Source of the DNA: Alphaproteobacteria bacterium
GTDB taxonomy: Bacteria > Pseudomonadota > Alphaproteobacteria > Rhizobiales > Rhizobiaceae
Length of the DNA stretch: 64,000 bases
NCBI GenBank assembly: GCA_024742485.1
Contig: JANSYK010000001.1
Coordinates: forward strand, 806,001-870,000
Direction of reading: 5' to 3'
Of the stretch, positions 17,227 to 25,858 are shown one piece after another. Both the position numbers and the translations under genes were made by a program. The notes beneath the pieces are model-generated. The model did not search any database and had not been told where the DNA came from. It saw only the letters and a list, made by a program, of their open reading frames with translations. Positions within the stretch are counted from its first letter, which is position 1; each line of letters opens with the position of its first letter.

Positions 17227-18624
17227 CTATTTTGCCCGAACCTCTTCGGGTTGGAAGAACAGATAATCTGCATCTTCCGCTCCAAGATGGCAGTCATGGC
17301 AAAATGTCATTGCCGCACTTCCGGCCCCGCCGGTCAATCCGACAGTTGTCCCCCCCGGCATAACAAGCGCATAGCGCCAGTCTCCTGTTTCAGCGTTAAA
17401 ACCACGGGTCATCTTTTCCATGATGAAAAGCGGCCCGATCGACGCCTGACCGGTCGCACTGACCGTGAAACTCGCCTTGGCTGCGGTCGTGCCGATAGGC
17501 ATCGGGTTGACCTCGCCATATTTGGCATAGGCTGCGGACCCGATCTTGTTGGTGTAATTCAGCACGAAACGGTTGCCATGCGTGGCACTCGGATAGGCAT
17601 ATTTCGAGAAGTGGTCGAAACCCTGCCATTTATTGACCGCCCAATGGCCGCCACCCTTGTAGGACGAACCGATTGTGTCCTGAAGGCAGTCATAGAGGGC
17701 AATCAACTCTTCCGGTGCAAGGTTCAGATCGTCAGGATCAGCGGCCGCGCTAGCTGCACAGGGATTGCAGGGGTTACACGGGTTGCAGGGTCCGCAAGCC
17801 GCGGCTTTCGTTGCCGCACAGGGGTTGCAGGCCGAAACCTTCTTTGCAGCGCATGGATTGCATGGGTTGCAGGCCGAGGCCTTTTTTGCCGCACACGGAT
17901 TGCACGCACCGCAGGCTGACTTCGTGGCTGCGCAAGGATTGCAGGCACCACAGGCGCTTTTCGTTGCTGCGCAGGGGTTGCAGGGGTTGCAAGCTGATGC
18001 CTTCTTGGCGGCACAGGGATTACACGCGCCACATGCTGGTTTCTTGGCAGCACAGGGATTGCATGCCCCGCAAGCCGATGCCTTTTTGGCGGCACATGGA
18101 TTGCAGGCAGAAGCATTCCACAAGCGCGGTACGTAACACTCGGTCGCGCCTGCTCCCGCACTTGCGGCACAGGGGTTACACGGATTGCAGGCTGACGCAG
18201 CGCACGGATTGCATGGGTTGCACGCACCACAGGCGGTTTTCTTTGCAGCGCAGGGATTGCAAGGGTTGCAGGCCGAAGCCTTTTTGGCGGCGCACGGGTT
18301 GCAGGCACCGCAAGCTGACACTTTCTTCGCAGCACAGGGGTTGCAGGCTCCACAGGCGGATTTGGTTGCAGCACACGGGTTACAGGCGCCGCAGGCCGAT
18401 TTCTTTGCGGCGCACGGATTACAGGCGCCACAGGCCGAAACCTTCTTCGCGGCGCAGGGGTTGCAGGCTGCAGGTTTTTTGGCGGCGCACGGATTGGCCG
18501 CGCAGGTAGCTGCGCTCGGTGTTGCTGTCCCAACGGACAGCAGAAGCGATGCCGCTCCTACTCCGCCAACGGCCAGCGGCACCAATGCCACCGTAGTGAG
18601 CAGTTTCGTTTTGAGTAACACCAT
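17227..18624 (-). CDS. Cys-rich CNPCAAKK-repeat protein with cytochrome P460-like domain
   Basis: A 465-residue exported protein. Residues 1-38 are a signal peptide. About 41-295 contain 18 units built on N-P-C-A-A-[KTS]-[KA], mostly preceded by C-G-A-C or C-N-P-C, giving over 50 cysteines nearly all in C-x-x-C pairs; one interruption (E-C-Y-V-P-R-L-W) lies mid-array. Residues 296-465 resemble cytochrome P460: [15 protein letters not shown], and a C-H-D-C-H haem site at 442-446, then D-A-D-Y-L-F-F. ATG 18624 follows GGAGGAGGAGAAG. The array could bind copper or another soft metal, and the haem domain may do redox chemistry; both are inference. A strong terminator follows, and the histidine-rich gene at 18803 lies upstream on the same strand. 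Confidence 0.88.
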   Translation of the reverse strand: MVLLKTKLLTTVALVPLAVGGVGAASLLLSVGTATPSAATCAANPCAAKKPAACNPCAAKKVSACGACNPCAAKKSACGACNPCAATKSACGACNPCAAKKVSACGACNPCAAKKASACNPCNPCAAKKTACGACNPCNPCAASACNPCNPCAASAGAGATECYVPRLWNASACNPCAAKKASACGACNPCAAKKPACGACNPCAAKKASACNPCNPCAATKSACGACNPCAATKSACGACNPCAAKKASACNPCNPCAAKKVSACNPCAATKAAACGPCNPCNPCNPCAASAAADPDDLNLAPEELIALYDCLQDTIGSSYKGGGHWAVNKWQGFDHFSKYAYPSATHGNRFVLNYTNKIGSAAYAKYGEVNPMPIGTTAAKASFTVSATGQASIGPLFIMEKMTRGFNAETGDWRYALVMPGGTTVGLTGGAGSAAMTFCHDCHLGAEDADYLFFQPEEVRAK

Positions 18625-18712
18625 CTTCTCCTCCTCCAAAGGTTCAGCTAGAACCATTCCAAAATCGCCCGACAACTCTAGGATGATCCGGATGGGTCGG
18701 AACTCACGTTTT

Positions 18713-18730
18713 GGTGACGGTTCAGTCACC
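18713..18730. promoter_or_regulatory. Inverted repeat upstream of the Cys-repeat gene
   Basis: GGTGAC (18713-18718) and GTCACC (18725-18730) are exact complements with a 6-base spacer. It lies about 90 bp upstream of the Cys-repeat start and downstream of the next gene, without a T-run on the minus strand, so an operator is somewhat more likely than a terminator. Confidence 0.3.
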
Positions 18731-18802
18731 TTTTAGCGAGGAGGAGTTGATCGCCTGGGCAAGCCGGTGCGGTATCGACCCGCATACCTTGTAGATCTGC
18801 AC

Positions 18803-19540
18803 TCAGCGCGAAGAGCGCCGCGCCTGCTTGATGGCAGCAATCTGCCGGTCGACATTGATATCGATGATGGAGGTGATTTCCAGTTCCCGGTCCTCGTAGA
18901 TATCACGGTCGGGATGTCTGGTTTTCCAGTCGGCGAGAGTCTGGTCGCGAAGCCTCAGCAGGGCCACGATCTGTGGCTTGAACAGATGGATCAAGGCCGA
19001 GACCGTCCTGTTCGTTGCAAGGCACGGATAACTCTGTTCGATGTCGAAGCGATCGACCATCTCGACCACATCGTCGGCGGCATAGAATGTCTCGCCGGTT
19101 ACCCAGCGATTGGTGGTGAAAAGGCCGATCGGCATGCCCGGACCGTCCATGGAAATCGCCACGATATGTGACAGGGCATCCTTGCCTTTCGGGCGTTTGA
19201 CCTTTCCTGAATAGGGCACCGGCTTGACCGAGCGTTTCATGCCCGCAGAGCGCAGGAACGTATGGAAATGACCGTGTTCGCCGCTTTCAGGGCGATGCGC
19301 GTGATAGTAAAACTGCGCGTGGGATTCGCTGTCATAAACATCGCCCTGCGGGTAGTGCTCCTCTTCATAGAAGGTTCCCTGATGCGCAAGGCATCTGCCG
19401 ACCGGGTTCTCACCGGACTTCTTCAAAAGGCGGAGGTTTTCAAGCACTGTCTCCCCGGCCCTTGCGAGACGGTCAAGATCGTCGGCTGGCAATTCCGCCA
19501 GCCGGGCAGCAAGATCGAATTTGAGCAGCGGTTCGTCCAT
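18803..19540 (-). CDS. Histidine-rich protein of unknown function beside the Cys-repeat gene
   Basis: A 245-residue cytoplasmic-type protein with no signal peptide or membrane helix. ATG 19540 (M-D-E-P-L-L) is preferred; the longer frame would need a TTG start. A central block, E-S-H-A-Q-F-Y-Y-H-A-H-R then E-H-G-H-F-H-T-F (about residues 72-95), concentrates histidines and could bind a metal. The rest is well-structured alpha/beta sequence (L-S-H-I-V-A-I-S-M-D and a V-T-G-E-T-F-Y-A-A-D-D segment). I cannot name a characterised family. It lies about 180 bp upstream of the cysteine-rich P460 gene on the same strand. Confidence 0.78.
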   Translation of the reverse strand: MDEPLLKFDLAARLAELPADDLDRLARAGETVLENLRLLKKSGENPVGRCLAHQGTFYEEEHYPQGDVYDSESHAQFYYHAHRPESGEHGHFHTFLRSAGMKRSVKPVPYSGKVKRPKGKDALSHIVAISMDGPGMPIGLFTTNRWVTGETFYAADDVVEMVDRFDIEQSYPCLATNRTVSALIHLFKPQIVALLRLRDQTLADWKTRHPDRDIYEDRELEITSIIDINVDRQIAAIKQARRSSR

Positions 19541-19686
19541 CGGCAATCCGTATGTAACACCAATGGTCTTGGTTTGACCCGGTTCGCGGGCCGATTTCAA
19601 GCAAGAATCAGGTCAAAAAAACTTGTACGGATCAGCTGACCGCACCCAATCATGAAACAGTTGGATGCGGTCAGCGCCCAGTTTGG

Positions 19687-20841
19687 TCACTGCCAGAGTT
19701 TGTCGCTCGCGATTTTCGCGCCTTCGCACAGTGCCTTGAACTTCGCCCAGACCACGCGGTTTTCAACCTCGGTCTTGTACATGGCCTGCGATGAGAAGCC
19801 GCAATCCGCGCTGGCGATGACATTTTCCCGGCCCACACGTTCGGCAAATCGCACGATCCGCTCGGCAATGTATTCAGGATGTTCCACAACGCTCGAAGCA
19901 TGGGTAATCACGCCCGGTATGACGAGCTTGCCATCCGGCAGTTTCACATGTTCCCACATATGGTACTCGTGTTCATGGCGCGGATTGCCGGCTTCGAAGG
20001 AATAGGCGCCGGCATTGACCCTCAACACCTGATCGATCATGTCCGGCAGGTCGGGCTCATAGATTCGCGGCCCCTGATTGATGCCGTAGCATGTGTGAAA
20101 CCGGACCTTTTCCTCCGGAATGCCCTTCAGGCTATGGTTAATGGCATCAACATACATGGCCGCCTTGGCAATGCGCGCCTTCTCATCAAGCGACTTGTCC
20201 ATATAGACATTCGGCAAAAAAGGATCGTCGACCTGCAACAGGAAACCGGCGTCGATAATGCCATTATACTCTTCCGCCAGGGCTTCACCCAGGGCAAATG
20301 CATAGGCCTCCTCGGTCGGGTAATATTCATTGGAGCCGACACCGGTAACCGCGGCAACGGGCATGAACGCTTCTTCACAGCCGAACTTGTCGACGGCCAA
20401 CTGCAGATTTTCCAGGTCTGTTTTCAGAGCCTCGTGGCCGACATAACGAATCGGGCCGACACAACACAGTGGCGCGGAAGGTGCGATGGCGCCTCCCAGC
20501 ATCGCACGCTTGAAGTATTCCTCATAATATTCGGGGAACGCTTCGCGTTCTTCCTCATAGACTTGCATTCCCGGGTCGGGCCGAGTCTCAAATCCCTCCA
20601 GCCGATCATTGATGTAAACCGCATGGCCAGGTTTCGACATCTCTCCGTCGGCAACGATATCCAGACCGACCTCCACCTGTTTGCCGACCATCTGTTCCAC
20701 CGACTGGCGCAACTTGTCCGAAAACAGGGTCTCGTCAACCGCTTCACCAGCCAGCCTTTGTTTCAGGATATCCAGCAAATCATGCGGCCTTGGCAGGCTG
20801 CCGACATGCGTGGTCAGAATTCGGTCGGTGCTATGTCTCAT
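19687..20841 (-). CDS. Cobalamin-independent methionine synthase II-like protein (MetE C-domain type)
   Basis: A 384-residue TIM-barrel protein of the MetE C-terminal / YxjG group. It opens with T-T-H-V-G-S-L-P-R-P, has D-I-V-A-D-G-E in the substrate pocket and the zinc-ligand segments F-H-T-C-Y-G and S-A-D-C-G-F-S-S. Such stand-alone proteins transfer methyl groups to thiols using donors other than folate in some cases; the donor here is unknown. ATG 20841 follows a GAAGGT-like site. It sits alone between the Cys-rich region and a catabolic operon. Confidence 0.9.
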   Translation of the reverse strand: MRHSTDRILTTHVGSLPRPHDLLDILKQRLAGEAVDETLFSDKLRQSVEQMVGKQVEVGLDIVADGEMSKPGHAVYINDRLEGFETRPDPGMQVYEEEREAFPEYYEEYFKRAMLGGAIAPSAPLCCVGPIRYVGHEALKTDLENLQLAVDKFGCEEAFMPVAAVTGVGSNEYYPTEEAYAFALGEALAEEYNGIIDAGFLLQVDDPFLPNVYMDKSLDEKARIAKAAMYVDAINHSLKGIPEEKVRFHTCYGINQGPRIYEPDLPDMIDQVLRVNAGAYSFEAGNPRHEHEYHMWEHVKLPDGKLVIPGVITHASSVVEHPEYIAERIVRFAERVGRENVIASADCGFSSQAMYKTEVENRVVWAKFKALCEGAKIASDKLWQ

Positions 20842-20875
20842 CAGAAGGTCCCTTTTGGTCGCTGTTCGAACAACA

Positions 20876-20889
20876 GTAAATCGGTTTAC
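20876..20889. promoter_or_regulatory. GTAAA-N4-TTTAC inverted repeat upstream of the MetE-like gene
   Basis: GTAAATCGGTTTAC, 35-48 bases upstream of the MetE-like start codon. It resembles LacI/GntR-type operators and the related site at 52402-52416. Regulatory role is inference. Confidence 0.35.
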
Positions 20890-21083
20890 CGTGCGGGGGC
20901 AATACTGAATGGTTTTTTGCGGTTCCACACAGCTGAGAATGCAAGGCTTGTATCAGTCGGTGAGGGTCGGAACTCAATTAGAGCGACGGGCAGACGACGA
21001 CCAGACCGTGCATAGAGCTGATCCGTAGCCGCGGCCTCCAACGGAAGCGGGTCAGGCTGGACCCGCAACTGCCAGGCGCTCGC

Positions 21084-22091
21084 TCATGTTGCCCGCTCCA
21101 TCAATAGAAGCAAACAGTCACCACCTTCGACATGGGCGTGGAGCCGACGCGAGACCACTACCCCCGAGACAGTCGAGCGAATTTCCTCCGGCTCTCTCGC
21201 CGGCGATTCGAGATCGTGATGCCAGGCGACAATCTGACATTCTCGAACCGTTTCGCCGAGGCTGACGGCCGGTTCGTACCAACCGCGCCGAGGCGCTTGA
21301 ATATTGTGCTTCTGGTCGCCTTGCTTGAGGAGAATGGCTTCTTGCGTGTCGGAAACCGCATCGGGCCAAATCGGACCCGTTGTCATGCCCAAATGCGCCA
21401 GCAGGTTGTCTATGGCGCGAAGGGTTGCGCGCATCGTGTTCGGGGTCACGGTTCCCCCGCCGCCCAGCTCGGCGCTGATCCCGACCAGTCCCGCACGACC
21501 CGCTGCCGCCAGCGAAGTGGGCGACTGGGCGGTATTGTCGGCAATGAAGTTGTAGGGCAGGCCCAGATGCCCCATCAGCGATTTCGCCTGCCGGAATCGG
21601 TCGGCGTCCGTCAGCACTTCACACAACCCGCACTGGATGAAATCCATGGACGTGCCGCCGGAATGCAGGTCAAACAACACATCATGACCTGGCATCAGAT
21701 CATGCTCGATGAAATACGCGATACGCTGCGTAGGTGTGCCGAAGGGATCGCCCGGAAACGCGCGGTTCAGATTGCCGCCATCAAGAGGAGAGCAGCGCCG
21801 CCCGGCAAGCGCGGCGGGTCCATTGGCCGTAGGAAGGATTGTCAGCCTGCCGACAATGTCCTTGGCCTCAATGGCACAGATCGCCCGGTTCAGAGCAAAA
21901 CTTCCCTCGTATTCGTCACCATGCACGCCACCCAACAACAGGACTTGTGGCCCCTCGCCGTTGCGGATCTGCGCGATCGGCAGCTTGATCTGAAAAAACG
22001 GCGACCGGTCGACAGAATGAGGCAGGCTGACATGGCCCACCTGTTTGCCATCACGGTTCGTTTCGATATCGATGTGGGCGCCCGTATGCAT
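21084..22091 (-). CDS. Aspartoacylase/succinylglutamate-desuccinylase family deacylase (DoeB-like)
   Basis: A 335-residue zinc carboxypeptidase-fold deacylase. The zinc ligands appear in G-G-V-H-G-D-E-Y-E-G (His and Glu) and D-L-H-S-G-G (second His), with N-L-N-R-A-F-P-G in between, the pattern of aspartoacylases and of DoeB, which removes acetyl from N-acetyl-diaminobutyrate in ectoine breakdown. No DoeA or other ectoine gene is adjacent, so the substrate is more likely another N-acyl amino acid. Start is the ATG giving M-H-T-G-A-H. A second member of the family lies at 44115. Confidence 0.88.
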   Translation of the reverse strand: MHTGAHIDIETNRDGKQVGHVSLPHSVDRSPFFQIKLPIAQIRNGEGPQVLLLGGVHGDEYEGSFALNRAICAIEAKDIVGRLTILPTANGPAALAGRRCSPLDGGNLNRAFPGDPFGTPTQRIAYFIEHDLMPGHDVLFDLHSGGTSMDFIQCGLCEVLTDADRFRQAKSLMGHLGLPYNFIADNTAQSPTSLAAAGRAGLVGISAELGGGGTVTPNTMRATLRAIDNLLAHLGMTTGPIWPDAVSDTQEAILLKQGDQKHNIQAPRRGWYEPAVSLGETVRECQIVAWHHDLESPAREPEEIRSTVSGVVVSRRLHAHVEGGDCLLLLMERAT

Positions 22092-22334
22092 GTGCCAGTC
22101 TCTTGGTTTGCATTCACACAGGCTTGCGGCTCTGCATGATTTTGAAAGTTTCGAAAACGTCAACAGTGCTCAATCGGTCTTGCAAAGCCGCTCCCGCACC
22201 CGGATGACGTCCTCGCCCAGAGATCCAATGGCCGTCAGATGCGGTGTAGAAGCCGGGAGCCGCAGCACCCCCGGCCTGGCCTCCGGTTCGCAGCATCGCT
22301 AATGCAGACACTAACCTATCTAATACGGGATTCT

Positions 22335-22344
22335 ATTGCGCAAT
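22335..22344. promoter_or_regulatory. ATTGCGCAAT palindrome between iclR-type gene and deacylase gene
   Basis: A perfect 10-bp palindrome flanked by TTCT on the left and AGAA on the right, just past the IclR stop and upstream of the deacylase gene. It resembles the TTCTAT...ATAGAA site at 23196. An operator for the IclR protein is possible. Confidence 0.3.
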
Positions 22345-22354
22345 TACAGAAATC

Positions 22355-23149
22355 CTATCCGAGCCAGCCCATCCTTCGTTCAAGCCGCTGCGATGCCCTG
22401 GTGACAGCCGCGATATAGTAATCGGCGTTTTTCTCGACTTTGGAATTGGCCAGAACGACCGAAATGGTCACGAGGCATTCTCCTTCCTCGTTGCAGACTG
22501 GAGAGGCGATACAGCAAACCAATTCGTCAGCCTGCCCGTCCTGAATCGCCAAACGATCCTGGTATACCTTACCGGCGATTTCGGCCAGACGCGTGGGATC
22601 GGTTTCGGCGCGGCCCGTCGGACTCTCCACCGCGCTGTCTTTCATGAGCGCGATCCGCTCGTCCATCGGCAGATGGCCGATCAGCAAGAGGCCAGACGCG
22701 GTCCAGTTCAGTGGAAGACGCGATCCAATGTCGGATGCGACACGAAACTGCCCGGGCCCCGTCGCCATTTGCTGCACCACCAACGAAGTCCGGTCGCGCG
22801 CGCAAATCTGCACGGTTTCCTTGACCTCATCGCGCAGTTCGGTCATTTCACGCTTGGCTTCCTCAAAAAGCTGAAGTTTGGACGAATAGGCAAGGCCATA
22901 ATAGTAAAGGCGATCGCCAATCCAAATCGAACCGTCAGCGTTGCGCGACAGGAGCCTGGCATTCACCATCTCGTCAATTGTAACGTAGACGGTGGAAACC
23001 GGCGCACCGGTCCCCTTGGCGATCGCATAGGGGCTGAGCGGTTCACCCGATTCGAGAAGATGGTCCAAAATCTGCGTCATGCGGGTCAGGCTGCTGACCC
23101 GCGATTTCCGCTTACGCCCAGGGGGTGCTAAGGTTTCCGTATTCATCAT
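22355..23149 (-). CDS. IclR-family transcriptional regulator
   Basis: A 264-residue regulator. An N-terminal winged helix (about 20-80; L-S-P-Y-A-I-A-K-G-T-G-A-P-V-S-T-V) is followed by the IclR effector domain with N-W-T-A-S-G-L-L-L-I-G, and C-C-I-A-S-P-V in the ligand pocket. The start is the first of two adjacent ATGs at 23149, with AGGAG four bases upstream. It lies inside the run of catabolic and transport genes from 21084 to 30358, which it probably controls in response to their substrate. Confidence 0.92.
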   Translation of the reverse strand: MMNTETLAPPGRKRKSRVSSLTRMTQILDHLLESGEPLSPYAIAKGTGAPVSTVYVTIDEMVNARLLSRNADGSIWIGDRLYYYGLAYSSKLQLFEEAKREMTELRDEVKETVQICARDRTSLVVQQMATGPGQFRVASDIGSRLPLNWTASGLLLIGHLPMDERIALMKDSAVESPTGRAETDPTRLAEIAGKVYQDRLAIQDGQADELVCCIASPVCNEEGECLVTISVVLANSKVEKNADYYIAAVTRASQRLERRMGWLG

Positions 23150-23195
23150 CGAGCTCCTGCTCACCTCTCGACCTGTCGCGTTGGCCTTGAACTTC

Positions 23196-23211
23196 TTCTA
23201 TTATTATAGAA
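23196..23211. promoter_or_regulatory. AT-rich palindrome upstream of the IclR gene
   Basis: TTCTATTATTATAGAA, 14 of 16 positions self-complementary, 47-62 bases before the IclR start. It fits an autoregulatory IclR-type operator and resembles the AT-rich palindromes before the solute-binding-protein gene at 30446. Confidence 0.4.
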
Positions 23212-23252
23212 ACGCTGGCGGGCACTTCAACAGGCCCTTGCCGATTTACCGG

Positions 23253-24329
23253 TCAGGCGCCGCTCCTCAACCCGGTTTCGGGGTCGAACAAATGCACTGC
23301 CTCGGGTGGGACGAACAATTGAACCACGTCACCAGCGGAAATGTCGTGGCGACCGCGCACCGATGCGAAAACATCACCATCGCCAAGGTCGGCGACCAGC
23401 AAGTCTTCCGGTCCGGTGGGTTCGACGAGGCGCACCTTGATGGTCAGGGCGTTGGGCCGCCCGTTGGTGGATTTGACAACCTCGAGGCTTTCCGGCCGCA
23501 CGCCGAAAGTAGACGGTCCGTCCGCCGCGCCATCCGCCAATGTGCCGGCCAGCGAAACCGTGCCTGCCGAACATGTAAAGGCATTCCCAGCGACCGTTCC
23601 CGGGATCAGGTTCATCGGTGGCGATCCGATGAAACCGGCGACAAAGGTGCTGGACGGGCGGCTATAGAGATCGCCGGGCGTGCCGATTTGTTCAATATGG
23701 CCGTCGCGCATGATAACAATCCGGTCGGCCATGGTCATGGCCTCGATCTGATCGTGTGTCACATAGATCGTGGTTGTCCCCAACCGCTCATGCAGTTCCT
23801 TGATCTCGCCTCGCACCTTGACGCGAAGCTTGGCGTCCAGGTTCGACAAGGGCTCGTCAAACAGAAAGACCTTCGGGCGGCGCACGATCGCGCGGCCCAT
23901 TGCAACCCGCTGGCGCTGCCCGCCTGACAGCTGCCCGGGTTTGCGGTCGAGAAGTGGCACAAGCCCCAGGATTTCGGCGCTTTCGCGCACCTGGCGCGTG
24001 GTCTCGTCTTTGGGAACCCCAGAAAGTCGCAGACTGAATCCCATGTTCTGTGCCACCGTCAGATGCGGATAGAGCGCGTAGTTCTGGAACACCATGGCGA
24101 TGTCGCGTTTCTTCGGTGGAATCAGATTGACCACCTTTTGATCAATCGAGATATCGCCAGAGGTCACGTCTTCCAAGCCTGCAACCATTCGCAAAAGCGT
24201 GGACTTGCCGCATCCCGAAGGGCCGACAAGCGCAACGAACTCGCCATCCTTGATGTCGATGTCCAGCCCATGCAATACCTGAACGGACCCAAAGGTCTTA
24301 GTGAGTTTGGATATCTTTACGTCAGCCAT
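23253..24329 (-). CDS. ABC transporter ATPase, MalK/UgpC type
   Basis: A 358-residue nucleotide-binding subunit for a CUT1-type (sugar or similar) importer. Walker A G-P-S-G-C-G-K-S-T is near residues 36-44, the signature L-S-G-G-Q-R-Q-R-V near 134, Walker B F-L-F-D-E-P-L-S-N-L-D follows, and a C-terminal OB-fold regulatory domain is present (F-G-V-R-P-E-S-L). It should energise the permeases at 27249 and 28091, although the PLP enzyme, RidA and lyase genes lie between. Confidence 0.94.
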   Translation of the reverse strand: MADVKISKLTKTFGSVQVLHGLDIDIKDGEFVALVGPSGCGKSTLLRMVAGLEDVTSGDISIDQKVVNLIPPKKRDIAMVFQNYALYPHLTVAQNMGFSLRLSGVPKDETTRQVRESAEILGLVPLLDRKPGQLSGGQRQRVAMGRAIVRRPKVFLFDEPLSNLDAKLRVKVRGEIKELHERLGTTTIYVTHDQIEAMTMADRIVIMRDGHIEQIGTPGDLYSRPSSTFVAGFIGSPPMNLIPGTVAGNAFTCSAGTVSLAGTLADGAADGPSTFGVRPESLEVVKSTNGRPNALTIKVRLVEPTGPEDLLVADLGDGDVFASVRGRHDISAGDVVQLFVPPEAVHLFDPETGLRSGA

Positions 24330-24706
24330 CTGAGTTCTGAAAAGGTGATGTCAACTTCTGGCGGAAAAATTACCATTTCCTTGTTACGGATGCAATAACA
24401 TAACTGTGTAATAGCACGTTCATTGGGTTGGCCGAGCCGGAATGTCTCGCGCGGCCGCTTCCGCAGGCCCGACAGGCCCGACAGGCCCGAATGCATGACA
24501 CGGAACGAGGTTTGCTGGAACGAATCCCAGTTGCCGGATGTGTTTTTTCGGCTTTTACTGGACCATCGCGACTGTTGGCCCTCGAACGGCCCCGCTTTCG
24601 CACCGGGAAGCGAGCGGATGGCCACTCCAATCGGCGTCTGGATGGCCACGCCCGTTCTTTTGCGACCACGAATTCCGATTCTCGCGGGTCGGCGACGGGT
24701 CAAGGG
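24330..24706. other. 377-bp gap with a short tandem repeat
   Basis: Between the ATPase and the PLP enzyme no gene is evident. At 24463-24490 a 9-base unit (GACAGGCCC) is repeated about three times. The part nearest the ATPase is AT-rich and probably carries its promoter. Confidence 0.5.
24463..24490. repeat. Tandem 9-mer repeat
   Basis: About three head-to-tail copies of GACAGGCCC, the first lacking its leading bases. It is non-coding; length variation by slippage would be possible. Confidence 0.6.
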
Positions 24707-25858
24707 TCAGTCTTGCCGCAGCAATGCGGGATTGATTCCGGCGAGCGCCTCGGAAAGGGCCAGCAGGTCGTTGGCATCGTTATAAACATGGGCCGAGAAA
24801 CGCACGCGGCCCTCACCTCCCCACACAAAAATGCCCTGCGCGCGCAGCGCAGCCACGACGGCCATCGGATCGTCAACGGCAAATGCGATGTTGCCGGCAC
24901 GCGCCGCTGCGTCTCCGGGGGTCAATACGTCGACACCCAGATCGGTCAGTACGTGGCGCATTCCCGACGACAGCGCGAGAATATGTGCCGCGCGGGTGGC
25001 CGGGCTGAGCTGCTGCAAATGGGCAAGCCCGTTATCGAGAACGTAGAGCGCCATGTAAGGCGGGTTGCCGGCCTCAAAGCGTGCCGCATCGCTGCGGACA
25101 TCGAACACTTCGCTATTGCGCCAGTGATCGACCGGTTCCACGGCATGCCAGCCGATCGTTCTGGCCGCCGCATCCGGCCAGCGCGCCGAGTTCACGGCAA
25201 AGACAGCGCTGCCGTGTACACCCAACTGCCACTTGTAGGTACACGATACCAACACGTCGGCCATGGCCCCATCGATCGGCATTGCTCCCAACGAATGGGC
25301 GCAGTCCACGATCAACCTTGCGCCTGAAGCATCGGCAATCTCGCGCAGCCGGGCGAGATCACAGCGTCGTCCGGTCAAATGGCTGACATGACTGACCGCG
25401 ATGGCTCGCGTATCGGCGTCGGTTGCCGCAGCGATATCGTCCTCATCAAACACCATACCGTCGCCGGCATAGTTCAGCGCTGCACCGGCTCTGCGAACAG
25501 CAAGTTCAGCATTCAGCGCCAGCGAATTGAAATCGCCTCGGGCAACGACCACATTGCCACCCTGCAGATCCAGCGCTGCCATTGCCGTCGACAAGGCATC
25601 CGATGAGTTCAGAAAGAAGCCGATGTCGCTGGCGGGAAGCCCGGTCAGCGCTGCAACGCGGGCCTTGCAGCGCTCGTGGACGTCAGCCATACGCACACGC
25701 CCCGGCATCCCGTCGCTCTTGTCCTCAAGGAAGTTTGAGACAGCTTTATTGTGCGATCGAAGTGCGGGACTCTCGCCACCCGCACAGAGCTGAGTGATCC
25801 CGTCGAGGCCTTGAAAGAGCTGTTTGTCCAAAAGCGCCGAACCAGGGAGCGTGGTCAT
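24707..25858 (-). CDS. Class-V aminotransferase-fold PLP enzyme
   Basis: A 383-residue PLP enzyme of the cysteine-desulfurase/kynureninase-like fold. D-C-A-H-S-L at about 185-190 contacts PLP and the Schiff-base lysine is in C-T-Y-K-W-Q-L-G (K209). The closing region R-F-S-A-H-V-Y-N-D is typical of the group. The substrate is unknown; with a RidA and a threonine-dehydratase-like lyase beside it, an amino-acid-derived compound is likely. Its ATG overlaps the RidA stop as ATGA, so the two are translationally coupled. Confidence 0.88.
   Translation of the reverse strand: MTTLPGSALLDKQLFQGLDGITQLCAGGESPALRSHNKAVSNFLEDKSDGMPGRVRMADVHERCKARVAALTGLPASDIGFFLNSSDALSTAMAALDLQGGNVVVARGDFNSLALNAELAVRRAGAALNYAGDGMVFDEDDIAAATDADTRAIAVSHVSHLTGRRCDLARLREIADASGARLIVDCAHSLGAMPIDGAMADVLVSCTYKWQLGVHGSAVFAVNSARWPDAAARTIGWHAVEPVDHWRNSEVFDVRSDAARFEAGNPPYMALYVLDNGLAHLQQLSPATRAAHILALSSGMRHVLTDLGVDVLTPGDAAARAGNIAFAVDDPMAVVAALRAQGIFVWGGEGRVRFSAHVYNDANDLLALSEALAGINPALLRQD

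Noticed and set aside
17745-18510. CRISPR-like direct repeats
   Set aside because: The repeated DNA is in frame and encodes the N-P-C-A-A units; spacers are not unique, and no cas genes are nearby.
17765-18736. Long plus-strand frames rich in G-L-Q-A opposite the Cys-repeat gene
   Set aside because: They are antisense shadows of the repeats; the minus strand has the signal peptide, ribosome site, haem domain and terminator.
20842-21083. SAM riboswitch before the MetE-like gene
   Set aside because: The conserved SAM-II or SAM-I core sequences are not recognisable.
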